Origin: Variovorax ginsengisoli
GTDB taxonomy: Bacteria > Pseudomonadota > Gammaproteobacteria > Burkholderiales > Burkholderiaceae_C
Reading direction: 5' to 3'
DNA: 64,000 bases
Assembly (NCBI RefSeq): GCF_030811835.1
Contig: NZ_JAUSRO010000003.1
Span: forward strand, 186,001-250,000
This document shows positions 57,035 to 64,000 of this stretch, piece by piece (within the stretch, counting starts at the first letter, position 1; every line of letters begins with the position of its first letter). The notes under the pieces are model-generated. The model ran no database searches. It saw nothing but the letters and a program-made list of their open reading frames with translations, and was not told where the DNA came from. A program made the translations under genes and the position numbers.

Positions 57035-57844
57035 ATGATGGAGAACAACGGTTGCCCGCCCAAATTTGAATTGCCCCTGCGCGCAGACGACATGGGATTG
57101 GCGGTGAAAGACGGCGTGCGCGAAGTGCGTTTCAATCTGCGGCAGGGTGCTCGGCGACTGCTCCAGGGCGCGCAGGCCGCGGCGGAGGACCGAGGGTCCG
57201 TCTCAGGGCCCCTGGCGCTGTTGGGCGAGCCGTTGGAGCGCGCGATGCGGACCACGGCCCGCTTGCTGCGGACAGTCGATCGTGCGGCGGTCGATCTGCT
57301 GTCTTCCGACGGCGCCTATCGCGCGCTGGAAGTCCCGTTGTGTTCCTCGGGATCCTACTTCGACAACGGCGTGGAATCCAGCGCGTTGCGACGTTTCACG
57401 CAGGATCACTACTGGCGCTACCGTCATTGGCTGGCGATGAAAGGGCGCACGGATGTGTTCGTCAGGGAGCAGGGCATCGAACGCGCGGGGCATTGGCTCG
57501 GCAGCGAATCGGCCGCTGTGGAGCGTGACAGGTTCGGACTGCTGGCACATGCCATTCTGGCGCTAGCAAAGTCGGACATTCTGGTGCCAGCAGCCCTACC
57601 CGAGCGTGAGGGCCTCCTTGCGACGGCGGAGTTGGCCTGGCAGGCCGCTGTCTGCACGGTGCTGGCCGGTGAGATCGCGGTGGGCCTGCCGGAACTGACG
57701 CCGAAGGAACAAACCATCACCGCGTTGTGGATGGCCGACGAGATCGTGGGCGCAACGCGAGATGCTTGGGGAAGCGACTTGGCTGTCGGTGCATCAGCGA
57801 CCGGTCTGGCCCGCTGGATGCGCTTCGCGCTGCGCCACGTCTGA
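57035..57844 (+). CDS. Hypothetical protein, unrecognised
   Basis: 269 aa with AGGAG nine bases ahead of the ATG at 57035. No domain recognised; mainly helical and Arg/Leu/Ala-rich, with the Cys/Tyr-containing segment LEVPLCSSGSYFDNGVESSA and FTQDHYWRYRHWLAMKGRTD. No signal peptide or membrane segment. Divergent from the SorC gene by 41 bases, so it may share its promoter region, but a role in polyol use is not shown. Confidence 0.65.
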   Translation: MMENNGCPPKFELPLRADDMGLAVKDGVREVRFNLRQGARRLLQGAQAAAEDRGSVSGPLALLGEPLERAMRTTARLLRTVDRAAVDLLSSDGAYRALEVPLCSSGSYFDNGVESSALRRFTQDHYWRYRHWLAMKGRTDVFVREQGIERAGHWLGSESAAVERDRFGLLAHAILALAKSDILVPAALPEREGLLATAELAWQAAVCTVLAGEIAVGLPELTPKEQTITALWMADEIVGATRDAWGSDLAVGASATGLARWMRFALRHV

Positions 57845-57870
57845 GGCGCGAAGCGCGCGCTGCGTTGTTG

Positions 57871-58842
57871 TCAATCCGGCGTCGGGACGGGTTCCCTCAC
57901 TGGCCGAATGCGCACCGCGCCCCACACGCCGGCGATCAGCAATCCGATCCCGAACAGGGCCACGCCGTCAGGCCATGTGCCACGCAGCAGAAAAGCGTAG
58001 AGCAGCGCCGCCAGCGTCTCGAACACGATGAGCTGCCCCACCAATGCGGTGGGCAGCCGCTGGCTGGCGGCGTTCCAGCACAACGTGCCCACCCACGATG
58101 CAAACAGGCCGATGGCGGCCATGAGGCCCACGAAAGTCCACGGGCGTGGCCCCAAGGGCGCCACGACGGCCCCGGCGGGCGACGATGCCAGCTCCCATGC
58201 GAGGTAGACCACGTAACCCAGGAGCGCCAGCGGCAAGGTGGTCAAGCCCTGGGCGGTGGCCCAGGTGCGTGCGTTGCGGTCTGGATGGGCGCGCATCCAG
58301 TCGCCGTTGCGCAGGGGATACCACGTCCAGCACGCCACTGCGCCCAGGGCGCACATCGCACCTTGGAAATAGCGGCTCCGCTCGGCCGCAGACTCGCGCG
58401 AGAGCGCCTCGAATTCGACCTGGTTGACACAGGCGATGCCCGTCAGGATGACCAGCAGGGCCGGTGTCAGCCATCGCCAGGGCAGTTGCCCGTCACGTGC
58501 CGGATTGCGCAGGTTGGCTGTGATGGCGATGACCACCGGCAGCGTACCGATGATCATCGTCGGCAGTGGCGCGCCCGCCCGCTGGATCGCGCTGGAGAGA
58601 AACATGTAATAGAGCAGGTTGCCCACTGCTGAAAGCTTGAGCGCCTCCGTCCAGTCGGCGCGGGTGAGACGCCGCAATTCGCGGCGATCCCACCAGGCCA
58701 TCGGCAGGGCGATCAGGCCGAAGGCCATGTAGCGCCCCACCGTGTGCAGCGCCGGCGGATATTCGGGCAGGAGGAGGGGGCCGACAAACACCAGACCCCA
58801 CATCAAACCTGCCGTCAACGCGAATGCCACGCCTGCTCCCAT
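57871..58842 (-). CDS. EamA/DMT-family transporter
   Basis: 323 aa, about ten hydrophobic segments in two EamA halves: GVAFALTAGLMWGLVFVGPL at the start and PWTFVGLMAAIGLFASWVGT, ALVGQLIVFETLAALLYAFL in the second half. AAGG precedes the ATG. Metabolite exporter of unknown substrate. Converges with the hypothetical gene. Confidence 0.88.
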   Translation of the reverse strand: MGAGVAFALTAGLMWGLVFVGPLLLPEYPPALHTVGRYMAFGLIALPMAWWDRRELRRLTRADWTEALKLSAVGNLLYYMFLSSAIQRAGAPLPTMIIGTLPVVIAITANLRNPARDGQLPWRWLTPALLVILTGIACVNQVEFEALSRESAAERSRYFQGAMCALGAVACWTWYPLRNGDWMRAHPDRNARTWATAQGLTTLPLALLGYVVYLAWELASSPAGAVVAPLGPRPWTFVGLMAAIGLFASWVGTLCWNAASQRLPTALVGQLIVFETLAALLYAFLLRGTWPDGVALFGIGLLIAGVWGAVRIRPVREPVPTPD

Positions 58843-58941
58843 TGCCTTGCCCTTCCGATGCCTTGTAGTCAGCCTGCATCTTGGCGACAGGTCGAGCCGC
58901 TGTCTTGTACCAGCTTGCGCTGGTGCACGACGGGGAGGCGA

Positions 58942-59736
58942 TCAGCTCACTTGCCGCTGGTAGCGCGACGGGGTGACCCCATACCGGCGCGCGAACGCCC
59001 GTGTCAGATGGGCCTGATCGGTGAGCCCTGCCGCTGCCGCCACTTCGGCCGGCGGCAGGCGCAGCGCCAGCATCTGCTTGGCCGCAAAAAGGCGCAAGGC
59101 CATCAACATCTGGTGGGGAGTGACGTGGTATTGCGCCTTGAACTTGCGAAGGAAGTGAAAAGGGCTCAGTTGCACGACTGCCGCCAGGTCGGCCAGCAAG
59201 ATGCGCTCACGCAGCGTTGCGCGCATGTAGTCGAGGACCGGGTCCAGGCGTGCCGCCCCCCCGTCGCGCGCAGGCCCGGCGCCGGTGCGAGCCAGGGGGC
59301 GCAGCGCGCTCATGAATTCCAGCAGCAGCCCATCGGCCTCGAGCCTGTCGTCGCATTGCCAGAGTCGACGATGCAGCAACGCGATGCGCTGCGCCAAGCC
59401 AGGATGGCGCGACGTCACCACGTCGTCGAACGACCAGTGCGCCTCGCCGCTGAGCTCGTCGACCAGCACGGGATCGACGTAAAGCATCCGATAGCGCCAG
59501 CCGTCCGAAGTTTCGGCACGGCCGGTGTGCAACATGTCCGGATGCATCGTCACGATGGACTGCGGGGCGGCCAAATGGTCCGTCCCGCCATACCGGAAGC
59601 GCTCGACGCCGGCCTCGATCATGCCCAGGCCGTACGCCTGGTGCGTGTGCGGCTCGAAGGCGCGCTGCGTGATGTGCGCCCGGTACAGTTCCACGCCCGC
59701 CAGGCCGGGCACGCTCCGAAATTCGGCCTGGTCCAC
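58942..59736 (-). CDS. AraC-family regulator with cupin-type sensing domain
   Basis: 264 aa from GTG 59736. N-terminal AraC-type arabinose-binding/cupin domain with FEPHTHQAYGLGMIEAGVER and MHPDMLHTGRAETSDGWRYR; C-terminal double HTH from about residue 165: LADLAAVVQLSPFHFLRKFK and GLTDQAHLTRAFARRYGVTP. Starts 8 bases after the parvulin stop on the same strand. Regulates perhaps the exporter at 57871, as AraC/EamA pairs are common. Confidence 0.88.
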   Translation of the reverse strand: MDQAEFRSVPGLAGVELYRAHITQRAFEPHTHQAYGLGMIEAGVERFRYGGTDHLAAPQSIVTMHPDMLHTGRAETSDGWRYRMLYVDPVLVDELSGEAHWSFDDVVTSRHPGLAQRIALLHRRLWQCDDRLEADGLLLEFMSALRPLARTGAGPARDGGAARLDPVLDYMRATLRERILLADLAAVVQLSPFHFLRKFKAQYHVTPHQMLMALRLFAAKQMLALRLPPAEVAAAAGLTDQAHLTRAFARRYGVTPSRYQRQVS

Positions 59737-59744
59737 CCGCGCGC

Positions 59745-60530
59745 TTACTCCACCTTGGCTTTGGCGCGGAGTTCTTCCTGGAACTTCTGCAGCTTCTGCT
59801 GCTGCAGCTGCTGGGTGATCTGTGGCTTGACTTCGTCCAGCTTGGGCAACTGCGCATCGCGCACTTCGTCCACACGGATGATGTGATAGCCGAACTGCGA
59901 CTTGACCGGCACCTGCGTCATTTCGCCGGGCTTGAGCTTGACCATCGCTTCCGAGAACTCGGGCACGAAGCTCGCGGGGCTGGCCCAGTCGAGGTCGCCG
60001 CCGTTGGCGCCCGATCCAGGGTCCTTCGATTGCTTCTTGGCGATGTCCTCGAAGCTGCCGCCCTTCTTGACGTCGGCAATGATCTTCTTGGCCTGGTCTT
60101 CGGTTTCCACCAGGATGTGGCGCGCCTTGTATTCCTTGCCGCCATTGGCCGCAACGAACTTGTCGTATTCGGCCTTCACTTCGGCATCGGTCACCGGGCT
60201 GGTCTTGCGGTAGTTGTCGAACAGCGCGCGGATCATGATGGCCTGACGCGCGATTTCCAGCTGGTTCTTGTAGTCGTCGGTGGCATCGAGCCCTTGCTTT
60301 TGGGCTTCCTGCATGAAGATTTCGCGCGCAATGACTTCATCGCGCAGCTGGTTCTCCATCTCGGGCCCAACGGGGCGGCCGGCCGCGGCGAGCTGCTGCG
60401 CCAGCGCTTCCATGCGTGCCTTCGGCACGGCCTTGCCATTCACAATCGCCACGTTCTGTGCCAGGGCGCCTGCGGCGGCGAGAGTCATCACGGCGGCGAC
60501 CGCAACGGTCTTCAGGTTGAAGTGTTTCAT
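59745..60530 (-). CDS. Periplasmic parvulin-type peptidyl-prolyl isomerase
   Basis: 261 aa. Signal peptide MKHFNLKTVAVAAVMTLAAA ending ALAQ; N-terminal chaperone-like helices; PpiC domain from about residue 130: ARHILVETEDQAKKIIADVK, GGDLDWASPASFVPEFSEAM and SQFGYHIIRVDEVRDAQLPK. Assists folding of outer-membrane and secreted proteins. C-terminal Gln-rich helix QITQQLQQQKLQKFQEEL. Confidence 0.93.
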   Translation of the reverse strand: MKHFNLKTVAVAAVMTLAAAGALAQNVAIVNGKAVPKARMEALAQQLAAAGRPVGPEMENQLRDEVIAREIFMQEAQKQGLDATDDYKNQLEIARQAIMIRALFDNYRKTSPVTDAEVKAEYDKFVAANGGKEYKARHILVETEDQAKKIIADVKKGGSFEDIAKKQSKDPGSGANGGDLDWASPASFVPEFSEAMVKLKPGEMTQVPVKSQFGYHIIRVDEVRDAQLPKLDEVKPQITQQLQQQKLQKFQEELRAKAKVE

Positions 60531-60636
60531 TTAGGGGGAAAAGTCCTCGGGACTCTGAGAGTGATGGCGCGCAAAGCGCGGATGGGGAAGACGTTGTCTC
60601 TTGCGGCTGTCAGGCGCCGACCTGTGGGCCTGAAGC

Positions 60637-60900
60637 CTAGAGCGTTTCGATGGCGATGGCGTGAACGCCTTGAGCAATGAAAAAGTGCAATGCATCATAC
60701 ACAAGCCGATGCCGCGCAACGCGCGTCTTTCCATCGAACAGTGGCGATGCGACACGCACCCTGAAATGCGTGCCGTAGCCCTCGACACCGGCGCCGGAAT
60801 GGCCGGCGTGCGAGGCACTTTCGTCGATCACCTCGAGATACGTGGGTTGCAAGCTGCTGCGCAGCACGGCATCGAGGTCAGTGGCGTGGGGCAGGCTCAT
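60637..60900 (-). CDS. bolA: BolA-family protein
   Basis: 87 aa. Start ATG 60900 overlaps the yciB stop by 4 bases (ATGA). Contains the BolA core: [20 protein letters not shown], the [20 protein letters not shown] strand-loop, and the helix [20 protein letters not shown] with the conserved His at the metal site. Works with monothiol glutaredoxins in iron handling. Confidence 0.92.
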   Translation of the reverse strand: MSLPHATDLDAVLRSSLQPTYLEVIDESASHAGHSGAGVEGYGTHFRVRVASPLFDGKTRVARHRLVYDALHFFIAQGVHAIAIETL

Positions 60901-61439
60901 GCGGTCGGCTTGTCGTCGGATTTCAGGTGAGGCGAAATGTACAGCCCCTGGGCCAGCAGGAAGACGATCGGGAACGCGTAGCCCCAGAGCTTGAAGTTGA
61001 CCCAGGCTTCGGTGCTGAAGTACATCGCCACGTAGGCGTTGATGGCCGACATGAAGAGGCAGTAGGCGATCCAGCCGATGTTCAGGTTCGACCATACGCG
61101 CGTGGGCAACTGCAGCTGGCTGCCCAGCATGGCCTGCAGCACGTTCTTGCGAAAGCCCCAGTAGGCGACGACCAGGGCCACGGCCATGGCGCCGTAGAGC
61201 ACCGTCGGCTTCCACTTGATGAAACGATCGTCATGCAGCACCAGGGTGAGCGTGCCGAACAGCAGAATCAGCGCCAGCGTCACCTTCTGCATGGTCTGCA
61301 GTTTGCGCTCCATGGCATAGATGATGACCATCTGAACTACGGTGGCGGCCATGAGAACGCCGGTGGCGGTGTAAATGTCGGAGAGCTTGTACGCGCCGAA
61401 AAACAACAGGATCGGAAAGAAGTCGAGCAGAATTTTCAT
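60897..61439 (-). CDS. yciB: Septation protein A / YciB (inner membrane)
   Basis: 180 aa, five hydrophobic segments. N-terminus [20 protein letters not shown] is diagnostic; also [20 protein letters not shown] and [20 protein letters not shown]. YciB interacts with envelope and division machinery. Coupled to bolA by a 4-base overlap, a frequent betaproteobacterial arrangement. Confidence 0.94.
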   Translation of the reverse strand: MKILLDFFPILLFFGAYKLSDIYTATGVLMAATVVQMVIIYAMERKLQTMQKVTLALILLFGTLTLVLHDDRFIKWKPTVLYGAMAVALVVAYWGFRKNVLQAMLGSQLQLPTRVWSNLNIGWIAYCLFMSAINAYVAMYFSTEAWVNFKLWGYAFPIVFLLAQGLYISPHLKSDDKPTA

Positions 61440-61473
61440 GGATGGGCGTTCAGCGCTGTCTTGAAAGCGGGCC

Positions 61474-61899
61474 TCATTCTGCCGTCTTGAATTCGAGCGA
61501 CGCCGAATTCATGCAGTAACGCAGGCCGGTCGGTGTCGGGCCGTCCGGGAAGACGTGGCCCAGATGGGCCCCGCATTGGGTGCAGACATTCTCGGTGCGC
61601 GTCATGCCGTGCGAGCGGTCGACGATGTTGGTGATGGCGCCGGGCACGGCTTCTTCGGAGAAGCTCGGCCAGCCGCAACCTGCGTCGAACTTGGTGCCCG
61701 ACTCGAACAGCTTGGCGCCGCAGCACACGCAGTGATAGGTGCCGTCTTCCCAATGGGCTTCGTACTTGCCGGTAAAGGGGCGTTCGGTGGCGGCGTGGCG
61801 GGTGACTTCGAAAGCCGCGCGTTCGGCGCCTTTCTCAGCCAGCAGGGCCTTCCATTCCGCGTCGGTTTTCTGGATCCTGGGTGCAGAAGAAGAGGTCAT
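61474..61899 (-). CDS. msrB: Peptide-methionine (R)-S-oxide reductase MsrB
   Basis: 141 aa from ATG 61899. Zinc ligands CVCCG and [10 protein letters not shown]; catalytic Cys in [22 protein letters not shown] substrate loop. Repairs methionine-R-sulfoxide in proteins. The start overlaps the selO stop by 4 bases (ATGA), so selO and msrB are translationally coupled. Confidence 0.95.
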   Translation of the reverse strand: MTSSSAPRIQKTDAEWKALLAEKGAERAAFEVTRHAATERPFTGKYEAHWEDGTYHCVCCGAKLFESGTKFDAGCGWPSFSEEAVPGAITNIVDRSHGMTRTENVCTQCGAHLGHVFPDGPTPTGLRYCMNSASLEFKTAE

Positions 61900-63386
61900 G
61901 ATGAACAGCTGATTTCGATCGTGGAGGCCCAATCGGGCGGGAAGCCGGCCATCGCTTCATGGCCGGGATGGTCGTCAAATGGGGATTCCAGCAGCGTCAG
62001 CAAGATCGCGACGCCAGAGAAGTCCTTGTTCTGGGCGAGTTCGATCGCCTCTTGCCCCAGGTGGTTCCGCAGGACGAACTTCGGGTTGACCTGCAGCATA
62101 CGGCCAGCAGCCTGCGCAGGTCCTGCGGCGCGGCGAGCCGCATAGGCCGGCAGCCACGCGTCGATGCCGGTGCGGTCGATGAACAGATCGGTCACCGCAG
62201 CCATGTCGCCGGACTGCACGGCGACCGACAGACGGCGCCAGAAAATCGTCCAGTCGGTGCGCTCGGCCGCCAGCAGGCTGAGCACGCCGTCGATCAGCAG
62301 GCGATCGGTGGCCTCGGCCTCTGCGACAGCGGTACCTGGAGGCGGCGTGTCCAGCCCCAGCTTGGCGCGCATGCGTCGGTCGAACTCGCTCGGGAACACC
62401 CGCTTGTACGAGGCGAGCGCGCTCACGGCCGTTTCCTTGTCGCCGATCAGCGGCAGCAGCGCCTGCGCGAGTGCATGCAGGTTCCAGTACGCCACACTAG
62501 GCTGCTGGTTGAAGGCATAGCGGCCGCTGGTGTCACTGTGGTTACAGATGTGGCCGGGGTCGAAACCGTCGAGGAACTGGAACGGGCCGTAGTCGATGGT
62601 GAGCCCGAGGATGCTCATGTTGTCGGTGTTCATCACGCCGTGGCAGAAGCCGACGGACTGCCACTGGGCCAGCAGCGCAGCGGTTCGCTCGCTCACCGCT
62701 TCGAGCAATGCGGCGTAAGCATTGCCGCCGAAGCGCTCCGTGCTGCGGCAGGCCGGGTAGTAGCGCTCGATCACGTAGTCGGCCAGTGCGCGCAGCTCGG
62801 CGTCCTGGCCGCTGGCTGCGAAATGCTCGAAATGGCCGAAGCGGATGAAGCTGGGCGCCACCCGGGCGACGACGGCGGCGGTTTCCAGCGTTTCCCGGCG
62901 CACGCGCTGGTCGGAGCCGGTCAGGCTGAGCGCGCGTGTCGTCGGTATGCCCAGGCCATGCATGGCCTCGCTGCACAGGAATTCGCGGATGCTCGAGCGC
63001 AGCACTGCGCGGCCGTCGCCGCCACGCGAGTAGGGCGTGCGGCCTGCCCCCTTGAGCTGGACTTCGAGCCCGTCGGTGGTCTCCCCGAGCAGGATGGCAC
63101 GGCCATCGCCCAGTTGGCCGGCCCACACGCCAAACTGATGACCGCTGTAAACGCTCGCCAGGGGTTCGGCGCCAGCGAGTGGCCGACTGCCCGTCAGCGC
63201 CTCCAGCGCCTCGTCGGACGCGAACCACTGCGCATCGAGCCCGAGCAGCCGTGCCGTGGCGTCGCTGCGTGCAACCCAGTACGGCTCGGGCAGAGGCGTG
63301 GGTTGCAGCCGGGTGTGGAATGCGGCGCCGAGCATGGCGAAGCGGTGGTGCCAGCGCAGCCCGGAGATATCGGTAGGCAGGGTCAT
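61896..63386 (-). CDS. selO: SelO/YdiU-type pseudokinase, protein AMPylase
   Basis: 496 aa from ATG 63386. Family blocks: [80 protein letters not shown] and [21 protein letters not shown]-terminus ends EISCSS, retaining the Cys that is Sec in eukaryotic SelO. Known SelO proteins AMPylate targets in redox homeostasis. Fused translationally to msrB. Confidence 0.95.
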   Translation of the reverse strand: MTLPTDISGLRWHHRFAMLGAAFHTRLQPTPLPEPYWVARSDATARLLGLDAQWFASDEALEALTGSRPLAGAEPLASVYSGHQFGVWAGQLGDGRAILLGETTDGLEVQLKGAGRTPYSRGGDGRAVLRSSIREFLCSEAMHGLGIPTTRALSLTGSDQRVRRETLETAAVVARVAPSFIRFGHFEHFAASGQDAELRALADYVIERYYPACRSTERFGGNAYAALLEAVSERTAALLAQWQSVGFCHGVMNTDNMSILGLTIDYGPFQFLDGFDPGHICNHSDTSGRYAFNQQPSVAYWNLHALAQALLPLIGDKETAVSALASYKRVFPSEFDRRMRAKLGLDTPPPGTAVAEAEATDRLLIDGVLSLLAAERTDWTIFWRRLSVAVQSGDMAAVTDLFIDRTGIDAWLPAYAARRAAGPAQAAGRMLQVNPKFVLRNHLGQEAIELAQNKDFSGVAILLTLLESPFDDHPGHEAMAGFPPDWASTIEISCSS

Positions 63387-63542
63387 GCGCAGATTGTCCC
63401 GTAGGTGCGCCGTCCTTCTGCGCTTACGGGCATTCCCGTATCGGCGGCGTGCTGCAGTGCGCAATACTGCGGGGGCTCGCGCGGCCGCCGTGTCGCGGCC
63501 CTGCGCACGCCCGATTTCGATTATTTACAGGAGTTTTCCCCC

Positions 63543-64000
63543 ATGCTGGGTTTGATGCAAGACCAACCGTTGCTGATCTCGTCGCTGCTCGAGTTCGCCG
63601 AATCCCATCATGGCGATGCCGAAATCGTCTCGCGCCGGGTCGAGGGCGACATCCACCGCTACACCTGGGCCGACGTCGCGTCGCGTGCGCGCCAGGTCGC
63701 CAATGCGCTGGACGGCGAGGACCTGCTTTTTAGCGACCGTGTCGCCACCCTGGCCTGGAACGGCTACCGGCACCTGGAGCTCTACTACGGCGTGAGCGGC
63801 TCCGGCCGCGTGCTGCACACGATCAACCCGCGGCTGCATCCCGACCAGATCGCCTGGATCGCCAACCACGCCGAAGACCAGATCCTGTGCTTCGACCTGA
63901 GCTTCCTGCCGCTGGTACAAGCCGTCCACGCCCGCTGCCCGACCATCAGGAAGTGGGTCGCGCTGTGCGATGCAGACCGGCTGCCGCTCGACAGTGGCGT
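63543..64000 (+). CDS. Acyl-CoA synthetase (AMP-forming), 3' end outside window
   Basis: 152 residues visible from ATG 63543, with AGGAG 10 bases ahead. N-terminal segment of the ANL superfamily: MLGLMQDQPLLISSLLEFAE, HRYTWADVASRARQVANALD, VATLAWNGYRHLELYYGVSG and VLHTINPRLHPDQIAWIANH, typical of medium/long-chain fatty acid CoA ligases such as AlkK. The P-loop and adenylation motifs are past the edge. Confidence 0.88.
   Translation, partial: MLGLMQDQPLLISSLLEFAESHHGDAEIVSRRVEGDIHRYTWADVASRARQVANALDGEDLLFSDRVATLAWNGYRHLELYYGVSGSGRVLHTINPRLHPDQIAWIANHAEDQILCFDLSFLPLVQAVHARCPTIRKWVALCDADRLPLDSG

Overview
This 64 kb window is high-GC, densely coding chromosome of a betaproteobacterium. The smc-zipA-ligA block, the glnD-map-purL neighbourhood, the 2-oxoacid dehydrogenase and PTS gene content and a dispersed palindromic repeat all fit the Comamonadaceae, most likely Variovorax (inference; no rRNA or tRNA gene is present to fix the genus). 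No insertion sequence, prophage, CRISPR array or RNA gene was recognised, and no gene-free stretch exceeds 300 bases.

Region 1 (1-24.2 kb) is dominated by sulfur acquisition. After a truncated transglutaminase-like gene, an apparently damaged mnmC and yggX, it holds: a sulfate-binding protein; an alkanesulfonate operon (ssuE, ssuA, ssuD, ssuC, a second ssuA, ssuB, a TOBE protein); a flavin monooxygenase next to two MetQ-type binding proteins and MetN/MetI; a serine acetyltransferase; an FMN reductase; azoR with a divergent LysR gene; and an operon running peroxiredoxin - hydrolase - sulfate-binding protein - cysT - cysW - cysA - dsbB. Three copies of a roughly 93 bp structured repeat lie in this region. 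One forms the translated N-terminus of SsuC. Another forms a 40-codon ORF that links the sbp stop to the cysT start.

Region 2 (24.2-45 kb) is mainly housekeeping: class A beta-lactamase, orphan ParA-like ATPase, lipoprotein, smc-zipA-ligA, a Gly/Tyr-rich lipoprotein, def, DoxX, a HAD hydrolase overlapping pgm, glnD, map and purL.

Region 3 (45-57 kb) is the most unusual part: a compact catabolic locus. It has a complete glucitol-type PTS (GutM, IIC, IIBC, IIA), its own HPr-EI fusion and a HAD phosphatase. A second operon encodes a COG4091-type oxidoreductase (the family that includes Brucella DXR-like enzyme, DRL) followed by E1alpha, E1beta and E2 of an acetoin-dehydrogenase-like complex. 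A SorC-family regulator is at the upstream end. Both operon promoters share a GTCA-N-TATGTTCA element. No sorbitol-6-phosphate dehydrogenase is present. My reading is a pathway importing a polyol such as 2-C-methyl-D-erythritol as its phosphate, oxidising it to an acyloin phosphate such as 1-deoxy-D-xylulose 5-phosphate, and cleaving that to acetyl-CoA plus glyceraldehyde 3-phosphate. This is a hypothesis.

Region 4 (57-64 kb) holds an unrecognised ORF, an EamA exporter, an AraC regulator, a parvulin isomerase, bolA, yciB, an overlapping selO-msrB pair and the start of an acyl-CoA synthetase gene.
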